64,000 nucleotides of DNA from Bacteroidales bacterium UBA5382 (GCA_002409745.1 DHOU01000005.1:41973-105972); one strand, 5' to 3'; shown: positions 17,144-27,389, numbered from the stretch's first letter. Numbers and translations: made by a program. Notes: generated by a model from the sequence alone, not told the origin.

Positions 17144-20100
17144 TTAGAATGTGCATGAGCATGAAAATGTCGGCTTGATTGTATAAGGATAGTTCGTTCC
17201 CCGTTCCTGTTCTATATTGGAAATATAGAATAGATCGGTAATCGAAGCAGTCAGCGATAAACGTTCCATCCGAAAATGCTTTATCCAGGAGATCGGTAAA
17301 TCGTAGGTCACATTTACGCTATTGAACGTAAATGTATTTTCCGTAAACACAAAAAGATTGTTCGGATAAGTAGGTTCGGTACTGGCCAGATTTTTATATG
17401 CAGCCACATCTCCGGGCTGTCTCCAGCGCAACTGCATAACTCTTTTGTCTTGATTCCACTTGATATCCGCGTTTTCCACCTTTGTTAATAAGGTGTTATT
17501 GAGTTTTTTTCCTCCCAACCGATAACCGAAACCCAGATCAATAAGCAATCCTTTCCATCGGAAATTGGTTCCCAGACGTCCGTTATATTTCGGTTGCGAA
17601 TTACCCACCGCTATTTTTTTTACATAACTGCTCGTTGTAACGATGCTACCGTCTTCGTTCAGATATAGCCGGTTTCCCGATTCCGGATCGATGCCGACCG
17701 AAGGAATCACATAGATTTCATCCAAGGAATAACCCTCCTTATACATATATAATACACTGTTTGTGTAATTCTCCTTTTCGCTGTCACTCATAATCTTTTT
17801 GATTGCATCCGATAGCTCTAAGATGATATTTTTATTGGAATAGGTACTTACACGCACCGACCAGGTAATATCTTTTTCCGGAATTCGGAGAATATTAAAA
17901 CCTACCGTAATATCATGTCCTGTATTTTCCAAAGCTCCCAGGGTTTCTTTATAACTGGTGTAACCGTGTGATATGGGAAGATACGCATCGGTCAATAAAT
18001 TGGATGTAATTTTTTGATAATAGTTGGCCGAGAGAGTAATCCGATTATTAAAAAAGCCCATATCCACACCATAATTATGTTGCCGGGTATCCTGCCATCC
18101 CAATTTGGGATTTCCATATCCTATGATAGACGCGCCAATGAGTCCGTTGTATTGTTCATTATAATAACTATAGGTCATATAGGCCTCGTAAGGAGCAAAA
18201 TTGAGCGTACTGGTAACACCATAGGAATAGCGGAATTTACCGGAGGACAAGAAAGGAAAGACCGACTTGAGCCACTTTTCCCGGGCAAACTCCCATCCGA
18301 CCCCGACAGACCAAAAAGGAGCCCATCGACTTTGAGCTCCAAAGGAAGAAGCTCCGTCCAATCGATAGGAAGTATCGAAGAAATACCGGTTGTCATAATT
18401 ATAGTTAATAGTCGATGTAAATCCGGTACTTCGGATGGTTGACTCGCCCGACTTCGGCTTTTCGCCATAGTAGGAGGTGCCATTGGATATATCATTCATA
18501 TAATCGTTCAAGAATCCGGTGACGTGTACCTACATATCTTCTTTCTTTGTTTCTATTAATTGCCAATTAAATCCGGCATACACCGAGTGTTTGCCCCATA
18601 CCTTGGCCCAACTAAGGGTCGATGCCAACTGATAGGAATTCATCTTCGCATTCGTACGCGAATACCAGCCGTTTAGAGTTGCTCCGATATATGATTTCGG
18701 CGAATGAAACACATTATAGGTACTGCGTTGTTGGGTAAGGCCCAGACTGACATCCGCACGAAGCCCCGAGTATAAATCGATACTCATATTCGTTGTATTG
18801 CGAACATTCAAATATTCAGTGTTCGTAAAACTTGTTTGCTCTGCGTCATACAAGGGATTATAAATAGGATGATTAAAACGGGGAAAAGAATAAGAGTAAA
18901 TCGCTTTGCCATTTTCATCATACGGTTTCCAATAAGGGTTCAACCTAATATACTCAGAAAAGTCTCCGTACATGCTTTCACTCGCATCGTTGAGGCCGAC
19001 TGTTAAATCGTTGGTAAAACGAATCTTTTTTAATAAATAAGAAATCTGTATTCCTCCATTCATATTGTCGCGTTGGGAACCTTTCATCGCTCCTTTAATC
19101 TGATTGTATGAAAAATTCAAATTATACCGGAAATCACTGGTGCCTCCCCCGAGCGTCAGCCGGTGATATTGGCCCAATCCGTAGCGCAGAGGTTTGCGTA
19201 TCCAATCCGTATTTACGCCCTCTTGCGCCGCTTTAAAGTTTTGATTATAGATCGCATCCAGTTGCATTTGTTGCGATAAATTGTCGCTGGTATACAAACC
19301 TGCCGCTTTTTCCGTTTCCAACTTCTCGAATGAATTCATCAGGTTATAGCTCGACAAATCAGGTATCTCGAGGTTAAGCCCGACATTATAACTGACCCTT
19401 ACTTTACCCATTTTGGGTTTAATGGACGTAATTACGACCACTCCGTTAGCTCCTCTCGAACCATAAATAGCGGTAGCACTCGCATCTTTCAGAATAACGA
19501 CCGATTCTACATCTGCTTGATTCATATCCATCACACGTTCGGAAGTAACCTCAAATCCGTCTAAAATAAACAGCGGCAAATTATATTCATTCCGAACATC
19601 ATCTTGCAAATTATTGATATTTTGAACATTCGGTGACAAACTCGACTTACCCCTGATCTCAATACTTAGTTTCTTATTCGGGTCAGAGCCATATTGATTA
19701 TTCTCCTGTATGTCGAAAGACGGATCAATATTGGATAAGGATTTCAATAGCGACCGATTCCCCGCCATATTCAATTCTTTTTGGCTTATAATCGTTGCGG
19801 CGCCGGTAAAACTGACTTTCGGTTTATTAAAGATACCGGTTACAACAACCTCTTTTAATACATTGTCGGATTGCAACCGAAATAAATAATCGTTTTTTTT
19901 AGGTGACACTTTCATCGCTAATTTTTCATATCCGATGAATGAGGCCGTAATGGATTTGTCTTTTTCAGTAGAAATAAAAGTCGCTAATCCATTATCGTTT
20001 GCCATCGCATATTGGTTTTGACCTCCTTGCCGTTCTATTAAAATAGTTGCTCCCGGCAAAGGTTTTCCCTCTTCGTCGATTATCCGAACCGTAATTTGCT

Positions 20101-20419
20101 TGTCTGCCTGTTGCGGACGAATAACAACTATTCCGTTGGTAATGGTATATTTCAACCCCCGTGAAGTGAGCACATTCTTCAGAACCGTCTCCCATTTTTC
20201 ATTATTGACAGATACGGATACTCTCGAGATTCCATCGAAAATCTGAGAATTATAGAGCATATCCACTCCGGTTTGGGCTTTCAACGCGTTCAAAAATGTT
20301 TCTACAGAAACATTATTCAACTTCAATGTCACCGTCCGGTCATCAGGGGGAATCGCCCATGAACTGACCGTGCAAAAGAGTGTGACGATAACCACTAAAA
20401 ACAATCGTTCTCTTTTCAT
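17144..20419 (-). pseudogene. SusC-type TonB-dependent transducer interrupted by an in-frame TAG
   Basis: A full-length SusC reading frame of about 1,090 codons is split by a single TAG at 18530-18532, with no shift of frame. Upstream are 629 residues: signal peptide, STN domain (about 30-100, LNNVSVETFLNALKAQTG), carboxypeptidase-like domain (110-190), plug with TonB box (EVVVTGIFNKP) and the first barrel strands. Downstream, homology resumes six codons later and runs to the normal end just before SusD. The STN domain marks it as a signalling receptor paired with the FecR upstream. Suppression, a sequencing error or a recent nonsense mutation all remain possible; SusD and later genes look intact, favouring a recent event. 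Confidence 0.85.
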
Positions 20420-20458
20420 AAAAATGATCTGCTTATACTTAATTATTATCCCTTGGAT

Positions 20459-21658
20459 TTATTTCTTATTATATATCCAAATATTTTTACCTTCTATTTT
20501 ATATCCCAAATCACCGGTCAGTTCTAACGCCTCAAGAAATACATTGATCGTATTATAGCGTTTTATATTACCACTGTATGTAATTTGCTGTAAAGCCGGA
20601 ACTTCATAATGGACATCGATATCATACCACTTTTCGAATGTGGTCATTATATCTCCCAACGATTGGTTATCGAAGCTGTACACTCCGGTTACCCAACCGA
20701 TGCTTTCTTTAATCTGAACCAGCTTCTTCTGTATTTCTCCATTCGAAATAATAGCTTGCTCTCCCGGCAACAGTATGAGAGTTTGTTTATCCAGCGTAGA
20801 AAGTTGTACTTTCCCTTCAATCAACGTTGTGTAGCACGTCTCAGCGTCATTATAAGCACTCACGTTGAATGAAGTGCCCAGGGCAACGATCTCTCCGAAG
20901 CGAGTTTGAACAACAAACGGATGTTTTTCATCTTTACTTACATCAAAATAGGCTTCGCCTTCCAAGGTAACAACCCGCCGGTCGCCCGTAAACCGAATAG
21001 GATACGTCAGCTTTGAACTGGCGTTTAAGCGAACCTTGGTTCCATCGGAAAGGATTAAGGTATTTTCGCCTCCGCGGGGAATGAAAAGTTCGTTCGCTTG
21101 TGAAGCCGCTTTCGCGGATTCTTTGGTTTGCAAACGGGTATCGTTTGTCGGCTCATAAGATAGCACCCCTTCTCTATACCTGACCCTGACACCATCGACG
21201 ATCATGTCGACTTTTTGTTTGTCCACATCGATGATACCTCCATCGCCCAAAGACAATTTAGCTTTTTTGGTTCCCGGATTGATCACATTCGTATGCAACT
21301 CCGTTTGAGTTTTCGATTGATAATAATGCAACGTCGAGAAAGAAATGAGTAAGACAGCGACCACCGCAATCGAAGCTACGGCCCACCTGCGACGGATGGG
21401 TAAAACACGGGAAGGCTTGCTTTTATCTTGAATTTGTTGCAAAAAGCGAACATAGGCCTTCTCCCAGGAATATTTCCGATAATTCTCGAAATGGGATTGC
21501 AAATACGATTTATCTTGTATTTGTTTATAAACTTCTTCGAGATCCGGATTTTCCTTGATGCGCTTCTCAAATTCATTTTTTTCCAAATCATTCGCTTCTC
21601 CGCAAATAATTTTTCTTATTAAAGCCGCATCCCGGTATATATCTTTCTCTTTTTTCAT
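20459..21658 (-). CDS. FecR-family anti-sigma factor
   Basis: The 399-residue protein has a cytoplasmic N-terminal region of about 90 residues, one membrane segment (about 92-112, VASIAVVAVLLISFSTLHYY) and a periplasmic FecR domain (about 190-310, RGGENTLILSDGTKVRLNAS; VTLEGEAYFDVSKDEKHPF). A C-terminal DUF4974-like secretin/STN-type domain follows (330-399, TFEKWYDIDVHYEVP; FLEALELTGDLGYKIEG). Such proteins bind the STN domain of a SusC transducer and relay substrate binding to an ECF sigma factor. It lies between the sigma gene (218-bp gap) and the STN-bearing SusC (39 bp), exactly as expected. Confidence 0.93.
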   Translation of the reverse strand: MKKEKDIYRDAALIRKIICGEANDLEKNEFEKRIKENPDLEEVYKQIQDKSYLQSHFENYRKYSWEKAYVRFLQQIQDKSKPSRVLPIRRRWAVASIAVVAVLLISFSTLHYYQSKTQTELHTNVINPGTKKAKLSLGDGGIIDVDKQKVDMIVDGVRVRYREGVLSYEPTNDTRLQTKESAKAASQANELFIPRGGENTLILSDGTKVRLNASSKLTYPIRFTGDRRVVTLEGEAYFDVSKDEKHPFVVQTRFGEIVALGTSFNVSAYNDAETCYTTLIEGKVQLSTLDKQTLILLPGEQAIISNGEIQKKLVQIKESIGWVTGVYSFDNQSLGDIMTTFEKWYDIDVHYEVPALQQITYSGNIKRYNTINVFLEALELTGDLGYKIEGKNIWIYNKK

Positions 21659-21876
21659 TCTTTTTATATTGATAGCTTTTATTACTACATATACTTACTA
21701 TACATAGACACGAAAAAGGGGTGACAAAAAGATGTATTTTTTATTCTTTTCCACCCATTAAGGAAACAAATAAACTTATAAGCATATCATTTTAACCGGA
21801 AAATAGCTATAAACTTACCATTTTCCGAAAAGAAAAAAAGAGATTCCGGAAGTAAAAACAGTAAGAAGATTCTTAA

Positions 21877-22455
21877 TTAAGGGAAAAATAAAAAGAGAAG
21901 GACGATATAAGGCGAATTTTGTAAATTTTCACGCAAGAATTTGTAACTCCGGGCCTTTTGTGTTTTAACGGTATTAATACTGACGCCCAGGTATTCGGCT
22001 ATTTCATTCCATGAGCGGCCTTCGACCCTCAATAAAATAATGCGCCGTTGCTCGGTAGGTAGTTTCTCTATATAGTAATATAATTGCCGGATTATTTCTT
22101 CTTTTACGGTTAATATATACAGTTCATCGTCTTGCGAAACAGACAAATCCTCTTCTTTTGCCAATACGCTGAGAATCGAACTCCTGATTTGATGATCCCG
22201 AATATACAATAAGGCGTTATTATAGCACGCCCGGTATAAATAGTTGGTTAATTCTTCATGACTCTCAAACAGGTGATCGCTTTCCCATATTTTGATGAAG
22301 ATATCCTGAACAATATCTTCTACGGCATCGGTATCTTCGATGAATTTTGATACATACACACACAAAGCGGCATAATAAGAAGAATAAAAGCGGCTCCACT
22401 CACTTTTATTCTTCTTGTTGACTTCTTTTATGATCAATTTTTCTTTGTGACCCAT
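21877..22455 (-). CDS. ECF sigma factor of the FecI/SusC-associated type
   Basis: The 192-residue protein carries sigma region 2 (YAALCVYVSKFIEDTDAVEDIVQDIFIKIWE, about 28-60) and region 4 (LPTEQRRIILLRVEGRSWNEIAEYLGVSINTVKTQKARSYKFLREN, about 125-172). It is the usual sigma-70 family RpoE-like partner of FecR and should activate the locus from fecR to the protease when the receptor binds its ligand. A TATCTTTG -7 box lies 17 bp upstream of the ATG. The 42-bp repeat array begins about 118 bp upstream of the start. Confidence 0.93.
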   Translation of the reverse strand: MGHKEKLIIKEVNKKNKSEWSRFYSSYYAALCVYVSKFIEDTDAVEDIVQDIFIKIWESDHLFESHEELTNYLYRACYNNALLYIRDHQIRSSILSVLAKEEDLSVSQDDELYILTVKEEIIRQLYYYIEKLPTEQRRIILLRVEGRSWNEIAEYLGVSINTVKTQKARSYKFLRENLQNSPYIVLLFLFFP

Positions 22456-22471
22456 TTTCGATCTTCTTTGT

Positions 22472-22480
22472 GCAAAGATA
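22472..22480 (-). promoter_or_regulatory. Bacteroidota -7 box for the ECF sigma gene
   Basis: TATCTTTGC on the minus strand matches the TAnnTTTG consensus exactly and lies 17 bp before the sigma start codon. The -33 region reads ATTTA, a weak match. Confidence 0.6.
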
Positions 22481-22572
22481 TATGAAATAGTTTTAAAAAT
22501 AAATGATCTGACAGTTTATACTAAAAAATACCATCATTATGGTATAAAAAACATCCGGTTGATATTGATTCC

Positions 22573-22950
22573 TCACTTCTATAATGGGCAAATGTTTGTG
22601 GCGGGTTGGGGTTAACGGTTGTTGGATGGTTAAACATTTGTAGCAGGTTGCCCGTAAAATTTGTTGGACAGGCAGATGTTTGCACTGAAATGACCGCAAA
22701 GTTTGTTTTATGGATAAACTTGCACGACGGAATGCCTGTAAAACTTGTTGAACAGGTAAACCCGCACGACGGAATGCCTGTAAAACTTGTTGAACAGGTA
22801 AACCCGCACGACGGAATGCCTATAAAACTTGTTGAATGGACAAACTTTCATGACAAGATGCCTATAAAACTTGTTGAACGGGCAAACCTTCGCGACGGAA
22901 TACCTATAAAGTCTGTTGAATGGGTAAACCAACAGAAAATATTCCCTGTG
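22573..22950. repeat. Tandem repeat, 9 units of 42 bp
   Basis: Nine units of exactly 42 bp start at 22573 and every 42 bases to 22909. The core is AAACTTGTTGAACAGGTAAA followed by a CACGACGGAATGCCTGTA-like half. Units at 22741 and 22783 differ at only one base near the end, so there has been recent duplication; outer units are progressively more diverged, with a possible tenth before 22573. Frames stay open on both strands (14-residue pseudo-repeats such as LVEQVNPHDGMPVK), but no start site or codon-use signal supports translation. The array fills the gap between the ECF sigma gene and the flippase-like gene. Confidence 0.92.
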
Positions 22951-23002
22951 GTTTAAGAAGCTGTTTTAAATTTTCCGAATGTGATATGTTTTGTTTATTC
23001 TT

Positions 23003-24019
23003 TTAATCGGAACGGGTCTTCTTGCCGGGAAGTTTGACTTTAATCAATCCCAGTCCGACAATTGTCCAGAAGAATTCACGGATACGCATGCAAATACTCA
23101 CATACACGCCGTAAGCCACGGGAATGGAAAGTATTCCGAAAGCCAACGCAAAGCCTCCTTCCCTCGCGCCCAACTGCAAAGGCATAAAAAAGAACAGGTT
23201 GGCAATCATTGACGACACCGATTCGGTGAGCACGCTCTGAGAGAAGGTGATCGGATAACCGATCGGATGCATCATCAATACCACCTCGATACAAAGCACA
23301 AACCGCGATAAGAGTTCGAGCGACAGGGAGGCGATAAAATCTTTTTTCCGGTTCTTATATAAGTCGGCTATCAGGAAATCCATTTGTTCGATTTTCTCCT
23401 TGTTCGCTGCTTTATAAGCCCTTACTTTTTTACCGACAAAGGGTATCTTCAGGCCTAACGATAAAGCTCGGCTAACCAGCCCCCGCGTATAAACGGTAAA
23501 TGACCAATACAACAACGACAGCGACGCAATCGCGGCAATCCACAGGAGAATCTTTACCGGCAATGTCAACACCGGAACAATCAAGACCAACAGCGGAATG
23601 GATATCATCCAAAAGATAAAATGCGACACGAATTGCATGAGGGTATGAAGCAGTACCGACGAGGTCGCTTTCTGTATTTTCAAGTCGGGTTCGAGTTGAA
23701 GGATCTTATAAGGAACTCCGCCGAGCAAGCCTAAAGGCGTTACATAATTCACCGCAAAACCGCTGATGATGAGTTTGTAAGTCTTCAGAAAAGATATCTT
23801 GCAAGTCTCCGGGCTCCCGTCGCGGATAATAATGTGGAACGAAACGGCATTGATGGCATACACGACCGCCCATATCCCGATGATGCCCGCAAACCACCAC
23901 CCCGTTTGAGCGATGTTGGCAAGAATGGTTTGTAGTCCCAAGCGATACACCATCCATCCTAAAATAAGGATTCCTAATAAGAAAAACAGATTCGTCGCAA
24001 TGACGGTTTTTTTAGACAT
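23003..24019 (-). CDS. Flippase-like integral membrane protein (LPG synthase TM / YbhN type)
   Basis: The 338-residue protein is hydrophobic, with about eight membrane segments, and matches the flippase-like domain of lysylphosphatidylglycerol synthetases (UPF0104/YbhN family). The clearest motif is SGFAVNYVTPLGLLGGVPYK (about 91-110); further family signatures are the TSSVLLHTLMQFV segment and the PLQLGAREGGFALAFGIL stretch near the end. Relatives move lipids or lipid-linked molecules across the inner membrane, but the substrate is unknown here. It stands alone between the 42-bp array and feoB, whose stop codon is overlapped by a short 7-bp repeat array just upstream of this gene. A TAATTTTG box near 24055 may be its promoter. 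Confidence 0.85.
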   Translation of the reverse strand: MSKKTVIATNLFFLLGILILGWMVYRLGLQTILANIAQTGWWFAGIIGIWAVVYAINAVSFHIIIRDGSPETCKISFLKTYKLIISGFAVNYVTPLGLLGGVPYKILQLEPDLKIQKATSSVLLHTLMQFVSHFIFWMISIPLLVLIVPVLTLPVKILLWIAAIASLSLLYWSFTVYTRGLVSRALSLGLKIPFVGKKVRAYKAANKEKIEQMDFLIADLYKNRKKDFIASLSLELLSRFVLCIEVVLMMHPIGYPITFSQSVLTESVSSMIANLFFFMPLQLGAREGGFALAFGILSIPVAYGVYVSICMRIREFFWTIVGLGLIKVKLPGKKTRSD

Positions 24020-24074
24020 ACGTTCGTTTATGAATGTGTGTGTATTATTCGCGGTGCAAAATTAACGAAAAAAT

Positions 24075-24116
24075 CGATGATTAATTCATGATTGTCGATT
24101 GATGATTGATGATTAC
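24075..24116. repeat. Short 7-bp repeat array, 6 units, overlapping the feoB stop
   Basis: Six heptamers in register (CGATGAT, TAATTCA, TGATTGT, CGATTGA, TGATTGA, TGATTAC) total exactly 42 bp. The last overlaps the feoB stop codon at 24113-24115. Confidence 0.6.
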
Positions 24117-26293
24117 GAAAAATAATTCCAAATACGCGTACACAAAAAGCAAACAATGACCCCGTACAATACAGGCAGCAAGGTAGCGACGGTCGTCCAC
24201 TTGCGGCTTCCGGTCTCTTTGTAAATCGTGTAAATAGTGGTACTGCACGGATTATGGAGTAAACTGAACAGCATGACGTTCACAGCCGTCAATGTCGTCC
24301 ATCCGCCCGCTTGCAATAAAACAGCCACTTGCGAATCGCTCGCTTCGAACAATACCCCGGCCCCGTTACCCACCCCTGTTGAGCCCACCACCAATGCCGT
24401 AAGCATAAGAATAGTGGGGATAACAATCTCGTTCGCCGGTATGGCCACGATATACGCCAAGAGAATCACTCCGTTTAAGCCGATAAACAGTCCCACCGGG
24501 TCCAAACCTTGTATCAACCATAACGCCACACTCTGACCCGAGACGTTGATATTGGAAATAAGCCAAATAATCGCTCCGGCAGGCGCTGCGAACACTACGG
24601 CGCGTCCCAAAATGATCAATGTCCGGTCGATAAAAGAAGTGTATAATGTTTGCCATAATTTCGGGGGCCGGTAAGGAGGAAGTTCCAACGTGAAGAAAGA
24701 GGAAGCTCCCTTTAAAAGGGTGTTCGACAAAAGCCACGAAGTGAAAAATGTGAAAAGTATTCCCAACACCGCCACACAAACCACCGCCAGCACGGGAATG
24801 ACCTGTGCTCCGCCGTGAGAAGCCAATGCGCCCAGAAAAATAGTCGCCAGCAAAATCTGCGTCGGCCATCGTCCGTTACAAAGCGAGAAGTTGTTGGTCA
24901 GGATGGCTATCAGCTTTTCGCGAGGACTGTTGATGATCCGTGTAGCGACCACTCCGGCGGCATTGCATCCGAATCCCATCGTCATTGTCAGCGCTTGTTT
25001 TCCGTGCGCTCCCGCCGTCTTGAAAATCCGGTCGAGGTTAAACGCCACACGGGGCAGATATCCGAAATCTTCCAGCAACGTAAACAGCGGGAAGAAGATC
25101 GCCATAGGCGGCAGCATCACCGACACCACCCATGCGGTGGACATATACACGCCATCGATCAAAAATCCGCTTAACCACCATGGAAAGTTTAAGCTTTGGG
25201 CGCCGCTTTTCAGAAAAGGATATATATTGCCCAACAATAACCCCGACAGCCATTGAGAGGGGTAGTTGGCTCCTACGATCGTTATCCAAAGGACGATTCC
25301 CAACAATAAAAACATGATGGGGAATCCCCATATTTTATGCGTGACGATGTTATCGATAGCGCGGTCTACACGAAAAGAGCGCTGTGAGGTATCCGACGCC
25401 ACAGAGCCTTTTACAATTTGCGCCGACCGGGCATAAATGGCCTCCACCAAATCGTTCCGGTAGGTGTCGCCTAATTCTTCGCGGTAAGTCGAAGCCAACT
25501 CCAGCACCGGTTTGAGCTTTTCTTCGTCTATTTTCGGGGACAGTTCTTCTTTTTGCAAAGCGGTTATAATGCTCGAATCCTCCTCCATCAACCGCATCGC
25601 AAGCCAACGCGTATTGGGCAAAGCGGGATCGAGTTCGGATAACGCGTGCGCCACCTCATCAATCGCGCGACCGGTTTTGTCCGGCGTATGAAGAACGGTT
25701 TTCTTTGAAGGCCACACGCTTCCCGTCGCCATTTGATGGACGGTCTTCAACAATTCGGGAATACCTTCTTTGGAACGCGCGCTGGCGGCGACCACCGGAA
25801 TGCCCAAATCGCGCGACAACGTGCGCACATCTATCGTGATATGATGCCGTCGGGCCTCATCCATCAAATTAAGGCAAAGCACCACCCTCGGCGTGATCTC
25901 AAGAATTTGCAAGACCAGGCTCAGGTTGCGTTGCAGGCGGCTGGCATCGACCACCACCACCGTCACATCGGGTTTCCCGAACAACACGAAGTCGCGCGCC
26001 ACCTCCTCGTCTTCCGACGTAGATAAAAGCGAATACGTGCCCGGCAGATCGACGATTTTAAACTTACGTCCATCGTACGAAAAACTTCCTTCGGCCCGGA
26101 CGACCGTTTTGCCCGGCCAATTGCCGGTATGTTGTTTTAAGCCGGTGAGTGCATTAAAGACCGTACTCTTGCCCGTGTTCGGATTTCCGGCCAAAGCGAT
26201 CGTGTAATCGGACCTATCGGCGGCATCCCCCAGTTTTTTCAATTTGGCGGAAGCGTTCAATTCGCACACATCGCACATCGTATTCATCTTCAT
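24113..26293 (-). CDS. feoB: Ferrous iron transport protein B
   Basis: The 726-residue protein is the inner-membrane Fe(II) permease. The cytoplasmic G domain shows G1 (GNPNTGKST, about 36-44), G3 (DLPGTYSL) and G4 (NLMDEA); two Gate domains with about nine membrane segments follow, including the family motif [16 protein letters not shown] and, near the end, [22 protein letters not shown]. An N-terminal CDVCELN cysteine pair precedes the G domain. The start codon overlaps the feoA stop by 4 bp (ATGA), so FeoA and FeoB are coupled. Transcription starts at the promoter/operator at 26575-26605, under likely control of the adjacent DtxR-family repressor. Confidence 0.96.
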   Translation of the reverse strand: MKMNTMCDVCELNASAKLKKLGDAADRSDYTIALAGNPNTGKSTVFNALTGLKQHTGNWPGKTVVRAEGSFSYDGRKFKIVDLPGTYSLLSTSEDEEVARDFVLFGKPDVTVVVVDASRLQRNLSLVLQILEITPRVVLCLNLMDEARRHHITIDVRTLSRDLGIPVVAASARSKEGIPELLKTVHQMATGSVWPSKKTVLHTPDKTGRAIDEVAHALSELDPALPNTRWLAMRLMEEDSSIITALQKEELSPKIDEEKLKPVLELASTYREELGDTYRNDLVEAIYARSAQIVKGSVASDTSQRSFRVDRAIDNIVTHKIWGFPIMFLLLGIVLWITIVGANYPSQWLSGLLLGNIYPFLKSGAQSLNFPWWLSGFLIDGVYMSTAWVVSVMLPPMAIFFPLFTLLEDFGYLPRVAFNLDRIFKTAGAHGKQALTMTMGFGCNAAGVVATRIINSPREKLIAILTNNFSLCNGRWPTQILLATIFLGALASHGGAQVIPVLAVVCVAVLGILFTFFTSWLLSNTLLKGASSFFTLELPPYRPPKLWQTLYTSFIDRTLIILGRAVVFAAPAGAIIWLISNINVSGQSVALWLIQGLDPVGLFIGLNGVILLAYIVAIPANEIVIPTILMLTALVVGSTGVGNGAGVLFEASDSQVAVLLQAGGWTTLTAVNVMLFSLLHNPCSTTIYTIYKETGSRKWTTVATLLPVLYGVIVCFLCTRIWNYFS

Positions 26294-26532
26294 ACGTTCT
26301 GTTCCTTTATTTCAATCAACACATTTGCGGCATCGTTCCTGCGTAGGGAAATCAATGTATTGTATATATTATACGACACCGGGTCGTTTAACGGACTGAT
26401 GTTTTGCACCCTGATTTCCGCGCCTTTCACAAACCCCAAGTCCAGCAACCGTTGCCGTACTTCTTTTCTGCAAGCGGGCGATAAGCCTGTTACAACTGCT
26501 GTTTGTCCCTTTTGTAATAATCCTAAATGCAT
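26290..26532 (-). CDS. feoA: FeoA family protein
   Basis: An 80-residue cytoplasmic SH3-like protein, full length for FeoA, which binds FeoB and is needed for Fe(II) uptake. The pattern [41 protein letters not shown] is typical, ending with the [13 protein letters not shown] strand. It is the first gene of the feoAB operon and overlaps feoB by 4 bp. Its C-terminal-type fold is the same as the SH3-like domain found in the neighbouring repressor. Confidence 0.93.
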   Translation of the reverse strand: MHLGLLQKGQTAVVTGLSPACRKEVRQRLLDLGFVKGAEIRVQNISPLNDPVSYNIYNTLISLRRNDAANVLIEIKEQNV

Positions 26533-26574
26533 ATCCGTTTCTTTCTATTTTTTCTTCCGCACTGTTTAGAACGG

Positions 26575-26605
26575 CAAAATTACGAAATTAGATTAAACTA
26601 ACAAT
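26575..26605 (-). promoter_or_regulatory. feoAB promoter with DtxR-type operator
   Basis: On the minus strand: ATTG (26605-26602), a 19-base spacer, then TAATTTTG (26582-26575). The spacer holds GTTAGTTTAATCTAAT (26602-26587), a near-perfect TTAG-N6-CTAA palindrome. A repressor bound here would cover the core promoter. The same site, in the same register, occurs at the receptor promoter at 27358-27389. Confidence 0.82.
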
Positions 26606-26643
26606 AATAACGAAAAAAAAATTCAAGGCGCAAGGTCATTTAT

Positions 26644-27306
26644 TTACAATTCTTCGGTACTTACCAGTAGGCGCGACGTGACTTTACTGCTCAGCACTTC
26701 CGATGGACGGCCGGCATAACTCACCGTCATGCTGTCGTCAAACGGCTCTACGGTTTCTACCATGATGCGGGTACCCAGTTCCAGTTCTTTCTGACTGAGG
26801 AATTTCAATAGTTCTTTGGAAGATGGATGAACGGCCATAAGTGTGACTTCTTCGCCGGGCTTGCATTCTTTCAGCGTGACATACGACTCTATTTTCATCA
26901 CCCCGTAGACATCGGGAATAGGCGAACCATGCGGATCGACCTTGGGATAACCGAGTATTTCATCCATCTTGGCAAAAAACTTAGGCGATTGGATATGTTC
27001 GATCTGCTCGGCGATATGATGAACTTCATCCCAAGCAAAACCCATCTTTTCCACCAGAAACATCTCCGTTAACCGATGCTTCCGGATAATCAACGCCGCG
27101 GCTTTTTTCCCTTCTTCGGTGAGCTTAATCGGCTTATAACTCTCGTAGACGACCAGATTCTTTTTCGCCAACCGCTTTATCATACTGTTCACTGTCGGCA
27201 TCTTTATTTGCAATTCCTTGCCGATGTCGTTCACAGAGGCTTCACCATGAGTGATGGCTAATGCGTAAAGAACTTTCAGATAATTTTCTTCTGTCTGGGA
27301 TATCAT
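26644..27306 (-). CDS. DtxR/MntR-family metal-dependent transcriptional repressor
   Basis: The 220-residue protein has an N-terminal winged helix (EENYLKVLYALAITHGEASVNDIGKELQIKMPTVNSMIKRLA, about 6-46). A metal-binding and dimerisation domain follows, with the expected ligands (HRLTEMFLVEKMGFAWDEVHHIAEQIEHI, about 77-105), then a C-terminal SH3/FeoA-like domain (about 150-215). It is therefore a three-domain DtxR/IdeR-type protein that represses iron or manganese uptake genes when metal is plentiful. It sits between feoAB and a divergent TonB-dependent receptor, both of which carry the same operator, so they are its likely targets. Its own -7 box ends 4 bp before the ATG, implying a leaderless mRNA. 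Iron is the more likely metal from context. Confidence 0.93.
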   Translation of the reverse strand: MISQTEENYLKVLYALAITHGEASVNDIGKELQIKMPTVNSMIKRLAKKNLVVYESYKPIKLTEEGKKAAALIIRKHRLTEMFLVEKMGFAWDEVHHIAEQIEHIQSPKFFAKMDEILGYPKVDPHGSPIPDVYGVMKIESYVTLKECKPGEEVTLMAVHPSSKELLKFLSQKELELGTRIMVETVEPFDDSMTVSYAGRPSEVLSSKVTSRLLVSTEEL

Positions 27307-27310
27307 GGAG

Positions 27311-27318
27311 CAAAAATA
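27311..27318 (-). promoter_or_regulatory. -7 box of the repressor gene, touching its start codon
   Basis: TATTTTTG on the minus strand fits TAnnTTTG and ends only four bases before the ATG at 27306, so transcription would begin at or next to the start codon. The -33 position is a poor match. A half-operator TCTAAT lies within the spacer at about 27326-27331. Confidence 0.55.
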
Positions 27319-27357
27319 CGGAAAAATTAGATTCCACGAATAAAAAAGTTAGAATAA

Positions 27358-27389
27358 TTTTGTTAGTTTAGTCTAACTTATTACCTTTG
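27358..27389 (+). promoter_or_regulatory. TonB-receptor promoter with DtxR-type operator
   Basis: TTTTG (27358-27362), exactly 19 bases, then TACCTTTG (27382-27389): a perfect Bacteroidota promoter. The spacer contains the perfect palindrome GTTAGTTTAGTCTAAC (27362-27377), whose first base is the last base of the -33 box, as at feoAB. Confidence 0.85.

Noticed and set aside
22606..22956. A 116-codon forward frame and a reverse frame across the 42-bp array, with 14-residue repeats
   Set aside because: Frames stay open on both strands simply because the period is a multiple of three; there is no start signal, and the outer units drift as non-coding DNA would.
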